The notes under the pieces are model-generated. The model ran no database searches. It saw only the letters and a list, made by a program, of their open reading frames with translations, and was not told the DNA's origin. Positions 1-10,702 of a stretch of 64,000 bases of DNA are shown here, piece after piece. Position 1 is the first letter of the stretch. Each line of letters opens with the position of its first letter. A program made the translations under genes and the position numbers. Source of the DNA: Borrelia sp. HM (GTDB lineage: Bacteria; Spirochaetota; Spirochaetia; Borreliales; Borreliaceae); assembly GCF_019669085.1 (NCBI RefSeq), contig NZ_AP024401.1, forward strand, positions 186,001 to 250,000. The letters run 5' to 3'.

Positions 1-44
1 CTCTCCCTCAAAAACTTTTCAAAACAAAGTTTAAAATAATTCAT
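1..44 (-). CDS. rsmG: RsmG (GidB) 16S rRNA methyltransferase, N-terminal fragment
   Basis: The start codon is an ATG at 44-42 and it overlaps the mnmG stop in a TGATG junction. Only 14 codons lie inside the window ([14 protein letters not shown]); the rest is past the left edge. The identity is inferred from gene order: rsmG follows mnmG in Borrelia and many other bacteria. RsmG is known to make the m7G modification near position 527 of 16S rRNA. The visible residues alone cannot prove this. Confidence 0.55.
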   Translation of the reverse strand, partial: MNYFKLCFEKFLRE

Positions 45-1906
45 CACAAGGCCACACTGGGTACTACCCTACTTTTAGGACTTGACAAATATATAAGCAA
101 AACTTGAATATCTGTATTTCTAATGCCTGAGATTCTACTTGCCTGAGCAAGATTTGCTGGCTGAATTTTAGTAAATTTTTCCCTTGCCTCTCTAGAAAGA
201 CCATCAATTTCATAATTGAAATCAAGAGGCAATTTAATAAGCTCGAGGTTATTCATTTTACTAATCAAATCTCTTTGCCTATTAATATAGCCTTCATACT
301 TAATATCTAACTCAACCTGTTCAAGAATCACTTGGGAAGCACTTAATTTAGAATCTATATTAATAAGATCGCTTAAATTAATATTGGGGTCCTTTACAAT
401 ATGATAAAAATCCTTATTAACATGTCTTTTTAATTGCAAGGTAGTAGCTTCCTTCTCTTTAAGACGCCTTTTACGCAAAAGTTCCTTTATTTCTTCTACT
501 TTTTTCTCTTTGAAAAAATATCTAGAATATTTTTCTTCACTAACCAGTCCAACCTCATACCCCCACTTAATCAACCTCTTATCACTAGTATCATGTCGCA
601 AATTAAGCCTATGTTCAGCCCTTGAGGTAAACATTCTATAAGGTTCTTTAGTCCCTTTAGTAACAAGATCATCTATAAGCACTCCAATATAAGAACTTGT
701 CCTTGGAAGTATCATTGGAGGTTTTTCCTGCAATTTAAGTGCTGCATTAATTCCAGCCATTAACCCTTGTGCTGCTGCTTCCTCATATCCTGATGAACCA
801 TTAGTTTGACCTGCTACAAAGAGTCCCTCAACTCTTTTAGTTTCAAGGCTTGCATAAAGTTCAATAGGATTTATATAATCATACTCAACAGCATATCCAG
901 GTCTTGTAATAACTGCATTTTCAAGTCCATCAATGCTATGGATTAATTGTTTTTGAACATCCTCAGGCAAAGAAGAACTCAAACCATTAAGATACATTTC
1001 TTCAGTACTTAATCCTTCAGGTTCAATAAATATTTGATGTCTATCTTTATCTTTGAATTTTACTATCTTATCTTCAATTGAAGGACAATATCTTGGACCA
1101 TTCCCAACAATTTCACCAGAATAAAGAGGAGATAGATGCATATTATCACTAATTATTTCATGAGTTTTTTTATTGGTATAAGTAATATAACAAGAGAGTT
1201 GCGATTTTTCTAGCTTAGTATTTGAAAAGGAAAAAGGAATGATATCAGAATCACCAAATTGAATCTCTGTTTTTGCAAAATTTATACTCTTCCTATGCAC
1301 TCTAGCAGGAGTACCTGTTTTAAGTCTGCCCATCTCAAAACCAAGTTCAAGTAAAATCTTTTCAAGACCATAAACAGCAGGCTCAGAAATACGACCCATA
1401 CAAGCCTTATATTTACCAATAAATATTTTACCTCTAAGAAAAGTCCCAGTTGTAAGCACTACAACACGAGATGTAAATTTATTACCCCGCTCTGTCACAA
1501 CGCCTTGAATTCTATTCTTAATAGAATTAAGCAAAAAGTCACAAACGGTATCTTGAAAGAGATCAAGATTATCCTGTTTTTCTAATGTTTCTTTTGCCTT
1601 AACTTGATATACCAATTTATCAGCTTGTGCACGCGGTGCCTGAACAGCAGGCCCTCTACTTTTATTTAAAATTCTAAATTGAATCATACTAAAGTCAATA
1701 AGGCAACCCATTTCTCCTCCAAGAGCATCGATTTCACGTACCATATTGCCCTTAGCAAGCCCACCAATAGCTGGATTACAAGAAAGTTTACCAATTGTAT
1801 CTAAATTTTGAGTAATTAAGAGTGTTTTAAAATTTAATCTTGAGAGGGCAAGGGATGCCTCTATACCAGCATGTCCCCCTCCAATCACAATAGCATCAAA
1901 ATCCAT
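44..1906 (-). CDS. mnmG: tRNA uridine-5-carboxymethylaminomethyl modification enzyme MnmG (GidA)
   Basis: This is the FAD-dependent partner of MnmE. Together they install the (carboxymethyl)aminomethyl group on C5 of the wobble uridine of certain tRNAs. The N-terminus has the dinucleotide-binding motif [10 protein letters not shown] (residues about 6-15). The family signatures are present: [15 protein letters not shown] near residue 270, with the Cys region, and [16 protein letters not shown] near 369. At 620 aa the length is normal. An upstream ATG at 1933 is possible, but the start at 1906 ([11 protein letters not shown]) places the FAD motif right at the N-terminus as in homologues. It lies directly downstream of mnmE and probably shares its transcript. 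Confidence 0.96.
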   Translation of the reverse strand: MDFDAIVIGGGHAGIEASLALSRLNFKTLLITQNLDTIGKLSCNPAIGGLAKGNMVREIDALGGEMGCLIDFSMIQFRILNKSRGPAVQAPRAQADKLVYQVKAKETLEKQDNLDLFQDTVCDFLLNSIKNRIQGVVTERGNKFTSRVVVLTTGTFLRGKIFIGKYKACMGRISEPAVYGLEKILLELGFEMGRLKTGTPARVHRKSINFAKTEIQFGDSDIIPFSFSNTKLEKSQLSCYITYTNKKTHEIISDNMHLSPLYSGEIVGNGPRYCPSIEDKIVKFKDKDRHQIFIEPEGLSTEEMYLNGLSSSLPEDVQKQLIHSIDGLENAVITRPGYAVEYDYINPIELYASLETKRVEGLFVAGQTNGSSGYEEAAAQGLMAGINAALKLQEKPPMILPRTSSYIGVLIDDLVTKGTKEPYRMFTSRAEHRLNLRHDTSDKRLIKWGYEVGLVSEEKYSRYFFKEKKVEEIKELLRKRRLKEKEATTLQLKRHVNKDFYHIVKDPNINLSDLINIDSKLSASQVILEQVELDIKYEGYINRQRDLISKMNNLELIKLPLDFNYEIDGLSREAREKFTKIQPANLAQASRISGIRNTDIQVLLIYLSSPKSRVVPSVAL

Positions 1907-1917
1907 ATGCCTATTAC

Positions 1918-3312
1918 CTATTTCCCTAAACAAAAACTCTTGAACATATTATTAAGCACATCCTCATTTGTAACCTCACCTGTTATTTCACCTAATAGGT
2001 TAAGAATTTCATAAGCATCAAATGCTAACATATCATAGCTTACATGATGTTCTATTTTATGTAATAAATTAATAATTAAATTATAAGCTTTCTTTAAAAG
2101 TTCTACCTGACGACTTGATGAGACAACTACATCATAAGCATTAATATCAACATAATCACAACACGCTAATGATTTGATCTTATCATAAAGAGAATCTATA
2201 CCAAACAAAGTTTTTGTACTAATTTTTACTAAATTTGACGAACTTATATTACTTGAATTAAAAAATTTAACTGTCCTATCATTCTGTTGTAAATCTATTT
2301 TATTTAAAACAAAAAGAACGTTAGAATGTCCTTTATAAGAATCAATAAATTTTAAATCATCACCTGTTAATTTGACACTCAAATCAATAACATAAAGAAT
2401 TATAGATGCTTCTTTGATCAAAGCATTACTTCTAACTATACCCAACTGTTCAACAAAATCATTAGTCTCGCGCAATCCTGCAGTATCAAAAACATTAAAT
2501 AAAATACTATCAAGTTCAAAACTTGCTTGAATATAATCTCTTGTAGTACCAGCATAAGACGAAACTATGGCTCTATCTTCTTTTAATAGCAAATTAAAAA
2601 GAGAAGATTTACCAACATTAACAGATCCTGCCAAAACTAATGTAATTCCATGATCCATGTTTTTTGTAATTTCATAAGAATCTATTAACCTCTTAAGTTC
2701 ATCTCTATTTCTTGAAATAACCTCAAAAGGAACAGAAACTTCATTTTCATCAGTTTCATAATCAAGATAAACACTAAGTGATGAGAGAAAATTTAAAATA
2801 TCTTTTTTAATCAAGTCTATTTTAGAAAACAAAGAACCTGAAAGCTTATTAACAGCAAGAGCATGGGTCTTATTAGTTTTAGCAGCAATTAACTCATTAA
2901 CTGCCTCTGCCTTAGTAAGATCAATTTTGCCAGCCAAAAAAGCACGAAGCATAAATTCACCAGGCTCAGCCATTCTAAATCCCACTTTTAAAAAACAATC
3001 TATAATTTTTCTTATGCCAATAAGAGAACCATGAGCCATAACTTCTATTGAATCTTGACCTGTAAAACTTTTTGGAGCTTTATAAAGGCACACAACAACT
3101 TCATCCAAGTTATCACCAGTTTTTTTATTTACTATATATCCATAGTGAATTGTATGGCCAGACGCTTCAATAAGACGCTTGGGATCTGAAAATATTTTAG
3201 AAAATCTTTCAATTGAAGAAATTCCACTACTACGAATCACACATAATGCACTACTAAGAAAAGGTGTCGCAAGCGCAACAATATCGTCTTCTCTTGAAAA
3301 AAAATTACTCAT
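1918..3312 (-). CDS. mnmE: tRNA modification GTPase MnmE (TrmE/ThdF)
   Basis: This is a GTPase that works with MnmG on wobble uridines. The layout is typical for 464 aa: an N-terminal formyl-tetrahydrofolate-binding domain, a helical domain, and an inserted G domain with the P-loop GSVNVGKSS (about residue 228), the DTAG switch (FDTAGLRET) and NKID. The C-terminus ends in CLGK, a variant of the family's CIGK tail whose Cys is needed for modification. It is the first gene of a minus-strand unit mnmE-mnmG-rsmG and is divergent from the flagellar operon across about 230 bases. Confidence 0.96.
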   Translation of the reverse strand: MSNFFSREDDIVALATPFLSSALCVIRSSGISSIERFSKIFSDPKRLIEASGHTIHYGYIVNKKTGDNLDEVVVCLYKAPKSFTGQDSIEVMAHGSLIGIRKIIDCFLKVGFRMAEPGEFMLRAFLAGKIDLTKAEAVNELIAAKTNKTHALAVNKLSGSLFSKIDLIKKDILNFLSSLSVYLDYETDENEVSVPFEVISRNRDELKRLIDSYEITKNMDHGITLVLAGSVNVGKSSLFNLLLKEDRAIVSSYAGTTRDYIQASFELDSILFNVFDTAGLRETNDFVEQLGIVRSNALIKEASIILYVIDLSVKLTGDDLKFIDSYKGHSNVLFVLNKIDLQQNDRTVKFFNSSNISSSNLVKISTKTLFGIDSLYDKIKSLACCDYVDINAYDVVVSSSRQVELLKKAYNLIINLLHKIEHHVSYDMLAFDAYEILNLLGEITGEVTNEDVLNNMFKSFCLGK

Positions 3313-3497
3313 AAACTATGCAAAATTATAGCATAGCATAAACAAGTATTAAGCAAAAAATTATCTTATCTAACATCAAAAATCCTAAACTCAAATTAAA
3401 ATTACTCAAGCAATAATTGTTAATGACACATATAAATTATTGTTTGCTATATCTAAAATCCTACTAACTATTATCACATAAGATAAATGACCTAAAT

Positions 3498-3526
3498 TTG
3501 TAAATATTAAAAATTTAACTTATAAT
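3498..3526 (+). promoter_or_regulatory. Putative sigma-70 promoter of the flgN-flgK operon
   Basis: TTGTAA (3498-3503) and TATAAT (3521-3526) are separated by exactly 17 bases. Transcription would start near 3533, only about 7 bases before the flgN ATG at 3540. No Shine-Dalgarno sequence is visible there, so the first gene may be read from a nearly leaderless message. This is inferred from consensus matching only. Confidence 0.5.
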
Positions 3527-3539
3527 TTAATTTATAAAA

Positions 3540-4034
3540 ATGAAGATCAAATTAGAAACAGAACTTAAAAACACTCTACAAAAAGAAGTTCTTTTAATAG
3601 AAAAAATATATGATATGCATATAACAATAAAAAAACATATTGATGAAAAGAATGAACTGATGCTTCAAGAAGACATTGAGAAAACAAGCATCTATCTTAA
3701 TAAATTTAAAGATATAGAGCAAAAGCGAGATGAAGTTTGGAAAAAATTTACAGAAAATAAAAAATTTGCATCAACTTACATGGCTATAGAAACACTGTGC
3801 TTGGTTTATAAAAAAGAAATATATAATTATTTTCATAGATTGAGAATAGGAATATTGAATATTAAAAACTTAACTAACTTAATATCAAGCTATGCCATAA
3901 CATCCCTTGATATTTTAGACCTAATATTTAAGGATGCTCAAGAAAGTGTAGATAATATCACTTATAAAAATCCCTATGGGCCAAAAAGTGGAAACTTAAA
4001 TGAAGCATCCGTTTTAATAAATAAAAAACTTTAA
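3540..4034 (+). CDS. flgN: FlgN-like flagellar export chaperone (putative)
   Basis: This is a 164-aa, mostly helical, charged protein encoded directly before flgK. That is the usual place for FlgN, the chaperone that escorts the hook-junction proteins FlgK and FlgL to the flagellar export gate. The sequence is weakly conserved in this family, so the call rests on size, helical character and position. The gene after it starts 20 bases downstream with a strong ribosome site (AAGGAG). There is no visible ribosome binding site for this gene itself. Confidence 0.65.
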   Translation: MKIKLETELKNTLQKEVLLIEKIYDMHITIKKHIDEKNELMLQEDIEKTSIYLNKFKDIEQKRDEVWKKFTENKKFASTYMAIETLCLVYKKEIYNYFHRLRIGILNIKNLTNLISSYAITSLDILDLIFKDAQESVDNITYKNPYGPKSGNLNEASVLINKKL

Positions 4035-4053
4035 CTACTTTAAGGAGTTTAAA

Positions 4054-5937
4054 ATGGATTCAACATTCTCAGGAATAGAACTTGGCAAGAAAAGCTTAAT
4101 TGCACACAAAGATGCTATGAACACAGTTGGACATAATCTAGCTAATACATCAAAACCTGGATATTCAAGACAAAGGGTTATAATGAAAACTGAAATGCCA
4201 ATTTACGCTCCTCAATTAAATAGAGCAAACAAAGCCGGTCAACTAGGTCAAGGAATCATGGTTCAATCCATAGAACGAGTAAGAGATGACTTGCTTGATA
4301 CAAGAATCGCTGAAGAATCACACCATCTAGGCTATTGGAACTCAAAAGATAAATTTATTTCTTTAATTGAAAATGTATATAATGAACCAGAAGAACAATC
4401 TATTAGAAAAATATTAAATGATTTTTGGAAAAGTTGGCAAGATCTATCAAAACAGCCCCAAGGATTGGCTGAAAGAAACATTATATTAGAACGCGGGAAA
4501 TCTTTTGCAGAAATGGTAAGAAACAGATTTCACTCTCTTGAGAGAATATACACAATGGCAAACGATGAAGTAAAAATTACCACAGAAGAAATAAATAACT
4601 ATATTAGAAATATAGGCAATCTCAATAAGCAAATCTTAAAAGCAATTGCAATGAAAGACCAACCAAATGACTTAATGGATGAAAGAGATTTAATAGTTGA
4701 CAAGCTAAGCAATTTAATTTCCATCTCAATAGAAAATAAACGAGATCCTAATGAATTTTTAATTCACGTAAATGGAAAACACCTTGTACAAGGTACAATT
4801 GCAAATGAACTTGTCCTAGAAGCAGCCAATGGACCTACAAAAACCAAATGGAATGTTTTATGGAACAATAGAGAACCAATGAATACCAATACAGGGAAAT
4901 TAGGAGCTCTCATTGAAGTAAGAGATAATGAAATTAAAAATGAAATTAAAGAAATAAACGATATGGCAATTAATATTATAGAGCTTATAAATGAAACTCA
5001 TGTATCAGGATACGGTCTTGACAAACAAAATGGAAGAATATTTTTCGATCAAGAATATAAGTTAACTGACGAGCTTGGACGATATGACAGCAATGGAGAC
5101 GGTCAATTTGATTCTGTTCAAATATTCAAAATCAGCAGCAGCAATGAAATTTTTCCAGAAGAAAAGTTAGGATTATCAGGAATACTAAGATTTCAAGAAG
5201 TCAATAAAAATGATTTTATAGAAATACCTTACCTAACAACAGATACTGTTCAAGACATAATAAATAAAATAAATAACTCAAATGCACAAATTACTGCAAG
5301 AATTAATTCAGAAAGAAAACTTGAAATCAAGGCAATCCAAGAAGAAGAATTAGGTGTTAATACATTTAGAATTAAACATATGGAAGATTCTGGGTTATTT
5401 TTAACAACTTACACAGGAATTTTAAATACATCAGGTGTTCAGGGTGCTTATAATTACAAAGACATTAATACCACTAACAAACTAACAAACACATCTAGAT
5501 ACTCAATATCTCCTTTAAAAAATCCAGCTGCATGGCTTAAAGTAGCTAAAGCAATTCAAGAAGATCCATCCAAAATAGTATCAGGAATTAGAAATCCAAC
5601 AAATAACACCCCTACTGGCAACAACGAAGCAGCATTACATATTGCTTCTTTTGCATACTCACAAATCATGATTGGAAAAAATCAAACATTAAGTGACTAC
5701 TTTGTAAATACAGCCTCTAATGTTGCAATAAAAGGACAAATAGCAGAAATTACAAAAAATAGTCAAGAACAAATACTTAAAGATTTAACTGATTTAAGAC
5801 TATCAATATCTGGTGTAAATAAAGATGAAGAATTAGCAAACATGATAGAATTTCAACAATCATTTATTGCTGCAAGTAAATTCATTACTATTTCATCAGA
5901 ATTAATAGACACAATAATAAATAAAATGGGAGTATAA
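4054..5937 (+). CDS. flgK: Flagellar hook-associated protein 1 (FlgK)
   Basis: FlgK forms the first junction ring between hook and filament; in spirochaetes these lie in the periplasm. The N-terminus ([31 protein letters not shown]) has the heptad-repeat rod/hook family motif, with [13 protein letters not shown] following. The C-terminal helix ([16 protein letters not shown]) closes the coiled coil. At 627 aa it is somewhat longer than the roughly 550-aa enterobacterial protein. [13 protein letters not shown] loop at residues 345-356 looks like an EF-hand or dockerin-type calcium loop. The ATG is preceded by AAGGAG. It is followed by flgL after 3 bases. Confidence 0.95.
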   Translation: MDSTFSGIELGKKSLIAHKDAMNTVGHNLANTSKPGYSRQRVIMKTEMPIYAPQLNRANKAGQLGQGIMVQSIERVRDDLLDTRIAEESHHLGYWNSKDKFISLIENVYNEPEEQSIRKILNDFWKSWQDLSKQPQGLAERNIILERGKSFAEMVRNRFHSLERIYTMANDEVKITTEEINNYIRNIGNLNKQILKAIAMKDQPNDLMDERDLIVDKLSNLISISIENKRDPNEFLIHVNGKHLVQGTIANELVLEAANGPTKTKWNVLWNNREPMNTNTGKLGALIEVRDNEIKNEIKEINDMAINIIELINETHVSGYGLDKQNGRIFFDQEYKLTDELGRYDSNGDGQFDSVQIFKISSSNEIFPEEKLGLSGILRFQEVNKNDFIEIPYLTTDTVQDIINKINNSNAQITARINSERKLEIKAIQEEELGVNTFRIKHMEDSGLFLTTYTGILNTSGVQGAYNYKDINTTNKLTNTSRYSISPLKNPAAWLKVAKAIQEDPSKIVSGIRNPTNNTPTGNNEAALHIASFAYSQIMIGKNQTLSDYFVNTASNVAIKGQIAEITKNSQEQILKDLTDLRLSISGVNKDEELANMIEFQQSFIAASKFITISSELIDTIINKMGV

Positions 5938-5940
5938 TAC

Positions 5941-7206
5941 ATGATAAACAGGGTAAGTCATCCTCTAACATACGATAACTTAAAAGCATCCTCAACAGAT
6001 AAGGAAGCAAAAATAGCTAAACTTTTAGAAAATTTATACAAAGGTGGCAAAAGAATTACAACGCTAAGAGATGATCCAACAGGTATCACTCACGCAATAA
6101 GATTAGACAGTGACATATTTAAACTTAACACCTATGCCCAAAATATCAATGCTACCAAAAGTAAATTAAGATACGTAGAAGGATGTTTACAATCATTAGC
6201 CACTATTCTAACTCGTGCAAAAGAAATAACTGTCCAAGGAGCAAGTGGTACATACGAAGCCAATGATAAAAAAATAATAGCAAAAGAAATAAATGCAATA
6301 CTTGAAGATATCCTTGCAATAGCAAATATCAAAGGACCAGATGGATATAGTATATTTGCAGGAACCAAAATTGATTCTGAGGCATTCAAAGCAACTAGAG
6401 AAAACAAAACAAATCAAGATGATGGGTCAGAATCCCAAATAATAAAAGTAGATTATAACGGCAATCAAGAGAAAAAGTCATCTGAAATATACAATAGAAT
6501 TTATGGATCAACCAACTATCCTGGAAGCGAAATATTCTTTTCTCAAAATCATCACATAATATCATCACAAAACATTAATGGATTTATTGTTAAAGAAAAC
6601 ACAAAAATCTATCTCAATAACATTGAGATAGCACTAACAGCAGGAGATACTGCTACTGACATTATTGCCAAAATTAATGAATCATCAACTTCCGTTGAAG
6701 CCACTCTTGATCCTCTTTCAAACTCAATGACTATAAAAACAACTATACCCCATCAAATATGGATCACAGAAGAAGGTTCAACAATATTACAAGACCTAGG
6801 TATTCTTACTCAAAATAATGATAATAAAATTCCTCCTTACAATATTGCAAACAATGCTGAAGTTATAAATAGAACGATTTTTGATAGCTTAATTGACTTA
6901 AGAGATAATCTAGATAACAATAAAGAAGAACTTATTGGAAGTAGGAGCTTGGCAGAAATTGATGAGAGTTTAAATAAAATTCTTACAACATTATCTGATA
7001 TTGGAGCAAAAGAAAACAGACTTGATTTAAGTTATGCAAGAATTAGCAAAGAAATAATGGATATGAGAGATGACATGGTTCAATATACTGACCTTGATGT
7101 AACAAAAGCAATAACTGATCTTAATATGGCAAGTCTAGCTTATCAGGTATCTTTAGGGGCATCTGCAAAAATTATGCAAACAACTTTATTAGACTTTATA
7201 AAATAA
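5941..7206 (+). CDS. flgL: Flagellar hook-associated protein 3 (FlgL)
   Basis: FlgL is the second hook-filament junction protein. The 421-aa protein has a flagellin-like N-terminus (MINRVSHPLTYDNLKAS), and its C-terminal helix has the motif DLDVTKAITDLNMASLAYQVSL, which resembles the flagellin C-terminal motif. The ribosome site (GGGAG) lies inside the end of flgK, so the two genes are probably translationally coupled. The stop codon abuts the fliW ATG. Confidence 0.94.
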   Translation: MINRVSHPLTYDNLKASSTDKEAKIAKLLENLYKGGKRITTLRDDPTGITHAIRLDSDIFKLNTYAQNINATKSKLRYVEGCLQSLATILTRAKEITVQGASGTYEANDKKIIAKEINAILEDILAIANIKGPDGYSIFAGTKIDSEAFKATRENKTNQDDGSESQIIKVDYNGNQEKKSSEIYNRIYGSTNYPGSEIFFSQNHHIISSQNINGFIVKENTKIYLNNIEIALTAGDTATDIIAKINESSTSVEATLDPLSNSMTIKTTIPHQIWITEEGSTILQDLGILTQNNDNKIPPYNIANNAEVINRTIFDSLIDLRDNLDNNKEELIGSRSLAEIDESLNKILTTLSDIGAKENRLDLSYARISKEIMDMRDDMVQYTDLDVTKAITDLNMASLAYQVSLGASAKIMQTTLLDFIK

Positions 7207-7599
7207 ATGAAAAATGAAATTAGTATAAAATTCAATTTTCCTGAAGGGATATTAGGCTTTGAAAATATCAAAGAATTTGTAATTAAAAATTCTGAGCACA
7301 AACTTTTCTCTATCATGCAATCAATAAACGAAGAAATAAATTTTTTAGTAACATCTCCTTTTAACTTCTTAGAAAAATATTTGCCAAACATAGAAGAAAA
7401 AGATTGGTTAGATATCCAAGCAGAAAATGAAAATGAAAAAGTAATATTGTGCATAGTCAACATGCATGTAACAAATTACAAAGACATAACTGCCAATTTA
7501 AAAGCCCCAATAATCTTAAATAAAAAAAAATTAATAGGAAAACAAGCTATATCTACACATGAAGAGCATTATCTTAGATACAAAGTCTTTAAGGAATAA
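7207..7599 (+). CDS. fliW: Flagellar assembly factor FliW
   Basis: FliW is a small beta-barrel protein that binds flagellin and the regulator CsrA, and so ties CsrA activity to flagellin export. The 130-aa protein has the family pattern [16 protein letters not shown] near the start and FLVTSPF in the middle. It starts immediately after the flgL stop (TAAATG) and csrA follows two bases after its stop. The flgL-fliW-csrA arrangement is the standard one for this switch. Confidence 0.93.
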   Translation: MKNEISIKFNFPEGILGFENIKEFVIKNSEHKLFSIMQSINEEINFLVTSPFNFLEKYLPNIEEKDWLDIQAENENEKVILCIVNMHVTNYKDITANLKAPIILNKKKLIGKQAISTHEEHYLRYKVFKE

Positions 7600-7601
7600 A
7601 G

Positions 7602-7850
7602 ATGCTAATATTATCAAGAAAAATAAACGAAAGCATAAAGATAGACTCTAATATTGAAATTTCAATATTAGAAATAAAAAAAGATAGTGTTAAAATAGCT
7701 ATAACGGCTCCTGCAAGCATTAAAATACTGAGATCCGAAATTTATAATATCATTAAAGAAGAAAATAAAAAATCAATACTCAAAGATAAAAATAATATAA
7801 AAAATCATATGCATAAAATGAAAAGCTTAATTGATTATTTTAGTAAATGA
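7602..7850 (+). CDS. csrA: Carbon storage regulator CsrA
   Basis: CsrA is an RNA-binding dimer that blocks translation by binding GGA sites near ribosome binding sites. In B. burgdorferi it is reported to control flagellin synthesis. The N-terminus [14 protein letters not shown] is the family signature, and IKILRSEIY matches the C-terminal beta strand and helix. At 82 aa it is about 20 residues longer than E. coli CsrA, with a Lys-rich tail. AAGGAA precedes the ATG. The last 16 bases overlap the end of tsaB on the other strand. Confidence 0.94.
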   Translation: MLILSRKINESIKIDSNIEISILEIKKDSVKIAITAPASIKILRSEIYNIIKEENKKSILKDKNNIKNHMHKMKSLIDYFSK

Positions 7851-8500
7851 GAATTAATCTCTGCATCACTAAGTCTTACATAAAAAGGTCCTGACAAAAT
7901 GTCATCACCTTGTCGCATATTTGATAAATATTTAAGCTTACCAAGCTCTGTTAAAATTGAACCAAAAGAATCTAAATCACTGAAAATCTCAAATTTATTT
8001 TTAAGTTTTTCACAAATCAATTCAATACCATTGCCAACAATAACAAATTTTGAATCGAGGTTATCTAAATATGCAAATAACTCTGACTCAGACAAACAAG
8101 AAACTTCACCACATAACTTAAAATCCCTATAACATCCAAGAAAATATCTACCTGCTGTAAAGCTTAAAATTATCTTATTTGCTTTTGTATAAACCAATCT
8201 TTCAAAAACATCAAAAGTAGGTATATTAACAAAAGGAATTGAGAGTCCTAAAGATAGTCCCTTAACAAAGCTTAAACTAACTCTCAAACCCGTAAAAGAC
8301 CCAGGACCAGAAGAATTAATAAGTAAATCAATCTGATTGAGCTCAATACCATTTTCCAACACAAAATCATAAAATAATTTTGGAACACTAAGAGAAGAAT
8401 TAATCTCATCTTTACATTTCACTATAGAGAAAACCTTACCTTTAATTTCAAAATAAATCATCAAAGTCTTATATGAATATTCAATAGCAAAAGTATTCAT
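7835..8500 (-). CDS. tsaB: tRNA threonylcarbamoyladenosine biosynthesis protein TsaB
   Basis: TsaB is an inactive ASKHA-fold partner of TsaD in making t6A at position 37 of ANN-decoding tRNAs. The 221-aa protein has the family hallmark [22 protein letters not shown] (residues about 63-84) after an N-terminal [13 protein letters not shown] strand. It overlaps tsaE by four bases (ATGA type), so the two are translated as a unit. It is convergent with csrA. Confidence 0.9.
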   Translation of the reverse strand: MNTFAIEYSYKTLMIYFEIKGKVFSIVKCKDEINSSLSVPKLFYDFVLENGIELNQIDLLINSSGPGSFTGLRVSLSFVKGLSLGLSIPFVNIPTFDVFERLVYTKANKIILSFTAGRYFLGCYRDFKLCGEVSCLSESELFAYLDNLDSKFVIVGNGIELICEKLKNKFEIFSDLDSFGSILTELGKLKYLSNMRQGDDILSGPFYVRLSDAEINSHLLK

Positions 8501-8910
8501 AATGAAAAGTCTAAAATCCTATTATTATCTTCTATTTTAAATTTTACAAACATCAATCTATCCTTTGGCAAAATATCAATAATAATTTCTGGCCACTCAA
8601 TAGCTATTATAGAAGCTTTATCTAATAAAACCTCCATTCCACCAACAAGTTCAAACTCATCCAAAACATTCAAACGATATAAATCAATATGATAAAACTT
8701 AAAACCTATAAATTCATAAACATTGATAATGTTATAAGTTGGACTTATAAAATAGGAAATACTAAGATTAAAAGCTAAACCCTTTAAAAAGGTTGTCTTT
8801 CCAGCACCCATATCACCACAAAGACATAATATTTTACCAATAGGCAAAGGATTAAAAAAAGACTTAGAAAAGTCTACCATTGCTTCTTCTGATCTAAACG
8901 ACAAAATCAA
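8497..8910 (-). CDS. tsaE: tRNA threonylcarbamoyladenosine biosynthesis ATPase TsaE
   Basis: TsaE is the ATPase of the bacterial t6A machinery. The 137-aa protein has the Walker A motif GDMGAGKTTFLKG (about residues 33-45), SPTYNIINVYE, the HIDLYRL segment and IIAIEWPE, which are the typical ordered motifs of the family. It overlaps tsaB downstream and the small gene upstream by four bases each, giving a tight three-gene unit. Confidence 0.93.
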   Translation of the reverse strand: MILSFRSEEAMVDFSKSFFNPLPIGKILCLCGDMGAGKTTFLKGLAFNLSISYFISPTYNIINVYEFIGFKFYHIDLYRLNVLDEFELVGGMEVLLDKASIIAIEWPEIIIDILPKDRLMFVKFKIEDNNRILDFSL

Positions 8911-9167
8911 GGAAGCTCACCTTTTACATCAAGATCAATAACATATTTTTTTATTGCAATCATCAAACTAAGAACAGGATAATCTAAAGAATCTAGAAAC
9001 TCAACAGTGATATGCTTATCACCCAAAGGAGTTGTTTCTATTGTGAATTTTACTTTTTTAGAGTCCTTAGAGCCCTTATATTCATAAAAAACTTTAGCAT
9101 AATATACACTTCTATAATATATATGACTATCCTGCTTTTTAATATTGTCAAGAGAAATCAATCTCAC
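8907..9167 (-). CDS. Conserved hypothetical protein, 86 aa
   Basis: This is a small soluble protein of unknown function, rich in beta strands (IYYRSVYYAKVFYEYKG, KVKFTIETTPLGDKHITVEF). I place the start at the GTG at 9167, which has AAAGGA about eight bases upstream; an ATG at 9200 would add 11 residues. It is the first gene of the unit with tsaE and tsaB, so co-expression with t6A enzymes is likely, but that does not prove a shared function. Confidence 0.7.
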   Translation of the reverse strand: MRLISLDNIKKQDSHIYYRSVYYAKVFYEYKGSKDSKKVKFTIETTPLGDKHITVEFLDSLDYPVLSLMIAIKKYVIDLDVKGELP

Positions 9168-9381
9168 AACTATTATTCCTTTAAATAATAAAAATCCCAA
9201 GAAGCCAACACAGAAACATCTTCATTTAGCGCTATTTTTAAAAGTGGGATTCTCATTTCTAGATTTTAGCCCACCTTATACAAAGCAAACTATCTTCTAA
9301 AAAAATACTTAAATCCCCAAATTGAGTGAGACGTCGCAAAAAATAACTCTAATTTCTATAATTAAACTTCCCAGGAAATCT

Positions 9382-9729
9382 TTAATTCTTTACCTCGTAA
9401 ACAATTTTTTTAAAAGTTTCAATATCTTCAATAGCTAAATTAGACAAAATTTTTCTATTCAACCTAATATTAGCCTTATTTAAACTTTCAAGAAAGTTAG
9501 AATAATTAATTCCCATTCCTGTTAAAGCAGCAGAAATCCTTACAATCCATAAACTTCTAAAATCTCTTTTACGATTTTTTCTATCTCTTGTAGCATACAT
9601 CATGCCTTTACGAAGAGTATCTTTAGCCTTTTTATAGTTACTTTTTTTAGTACCCCAAAAACCCTTAGTTTGCTTTAAAATTCTCTTTCGCCTTGCAACA
9701 TGAACTATGCCATTCTTTACTCTAGCCAT
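9382..9729 (-). CDS. rplT: 50S ribosomal protein L20
   Basis: The 115-aa protein is a clear L20: MARVKNGIVHVARRKRILKQTKGFWG and RDRKNRKRDFRSLWIVRI are family signatures. L20 is needed for early 50S assembly, and in other bacteria it also represses its own operon. The ribosome site is AAGGAG. It is the last gene of infC-rpmI-rplT, the usual order. Confidence 0.97.
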   Translation of the reverse strand: MARVKNGIVHVARRKRILKQTKGFWGTKKSNYKKAKDTLRKGMMYATRDRKNRKRDFRSLWIVRISAALTGMGINYSNFLESLNKANIRLNRKILSNLAIEDIETFKKIVYEVKN

Positions 9730-9746
9730 ATAATCTCCTTAAATAT

Positions 9747-9944
9747 TCAAGCATAAGGTAATAAAGTTTTAATTCTCTTGACTTCAGCAATTGAAAGTAA
9801 ACCTGCTTTGCCTAAATTCCTTCTTCTTTTTGAAGATTTTTTAGTTAAAATATGCCTTAAATTTTGCTTTTTATGTTTAACTTTACCTTTTGAAGTAAAA
9901 GCATACCTTTTGCGAGCGCTTTTGCATGTTTTCATCTTTGGCAT
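9747..9944 (-). CDS. rpmI: 50S ribosomal protein L35
   Basis: This is a 65-aa basic protein beginning [26 protein letters not shown], with the AKKRF/TSKGK-type signature of L35. A strong AAGGAG site precedes it. It sits between infC and rplT with 17-base spacings. Confidence 0.96.
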   Translation of the reverse strand: MPKMKTCKSARKRYAFTSKGKVKHKKQNLRHILTKKSSKRRRNLGKAGLLSIAEVKRIKTLLPYA

Positions 9945-9961
9945 TTATATCTCCTTATTAA

Positions 9962-10522
9962 TTACTTCTTAGACTTAGGTGCAATAATTAAAAACATTGT
10001 TTTGCCTTCCATTTTAGCTGGTGATTCTAAAATATAATTAGAATCACCTACTCTTTCAAGAATACCCTCTAAAATTTTATATCCCAAATGAGTATGAGCA
10101 AGCTCACGCCCCCTAAATCTTATAGTAACTTTTACCTTATTACCTGATTTAAGGAAGCCTAAAATATTCCTATACTTAAAATCAAGATCATGAGTATCTA
10201 TTTTTGGCTGCATCCTAACTTCTTTAAGCTTAATTATCTTTTGGTTTCTCTTCTGTTCTTTTTGACGTTTTTCCTGATGAAATTTATATTTTCCATAATC
10301 AATTATTTTGCAAACAGGAGGCAATGCATTTGGAGAAACCTCAACCAAATCAAGTTCAACCTCTTTAGCACGTCTAATAGCATCTTCAATTGGCAAAACA
10401 GATTGGGTCCCATCATCAAAAACCAACCTAACTTCACGAGCCTTAATTTTATGATTAATTTTTAATTCTTTATCTCCTGATTTTGCCCTATCCCTATCCT
10501 TACCGAAATTCCTATTTATCAT
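9962..10522 (-). CDS. infC: Translation initiation factor IF-3
   Basis: IF-3 binds the 30S subunit and checks start-codon pairing. The 186-aa protein has the N-domain [19 protein letters not shown], the linker, and the C-domain [37 protein letters not shown]. It begins with ATG, not the rare AUU used for autoregulation in E. coli, and an in-frame TAG sits directly upstream, so no longer start exists. GAGGAG lies 13 bases before the ATG, a rather long spacing. It is the first gene of the operon. Confidence 0.96.
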   Translation of the reverse strand: MINRNFGKDRDRAKSGDKELKINHKIKAREVRLVFDDGTQSVLPIEDAIRRAKEVELDLVEVSPNALPPVCKIIDYGKYKFHQEKRQKEQKRNQKIIKLKEVRMQPKIDTHDLDFKYRNILGFLKSGNKVKVTIRFRGRELAHTHLGYKILEGILERVGDSNYILESPAKMEGKTMFLIIAPKSKK

Positions 10523-10702
10523 CTAATAACACGTACTCCTCAAATAGCATTAATCAATAATAACTAATTTTAATATACCTTAATTAAAAAGTAAATTCGA
10601 ACACATATCTATTAATCACAATAATAAAAACTATCTTTCAAAATACTAAAAAATAAAAATCTAATTGATTAATGAATAATTTAAAAGTAAAATTTATTTA
10701 TT

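Noticed and set aside
7143-7463. 106-aa minus-strand frame across flgL and fliW
   Set aside because: It lies wholly over two well-supported genes and lacks a ribosome site or protein-like composition.
9237-9282. Terminator after the small gene upstream of tsaE or before rplT
   Set aside because: Only a 5-bp GTGGG/CCCAC pairing over a loop of more than 20 bases, and no following T run.
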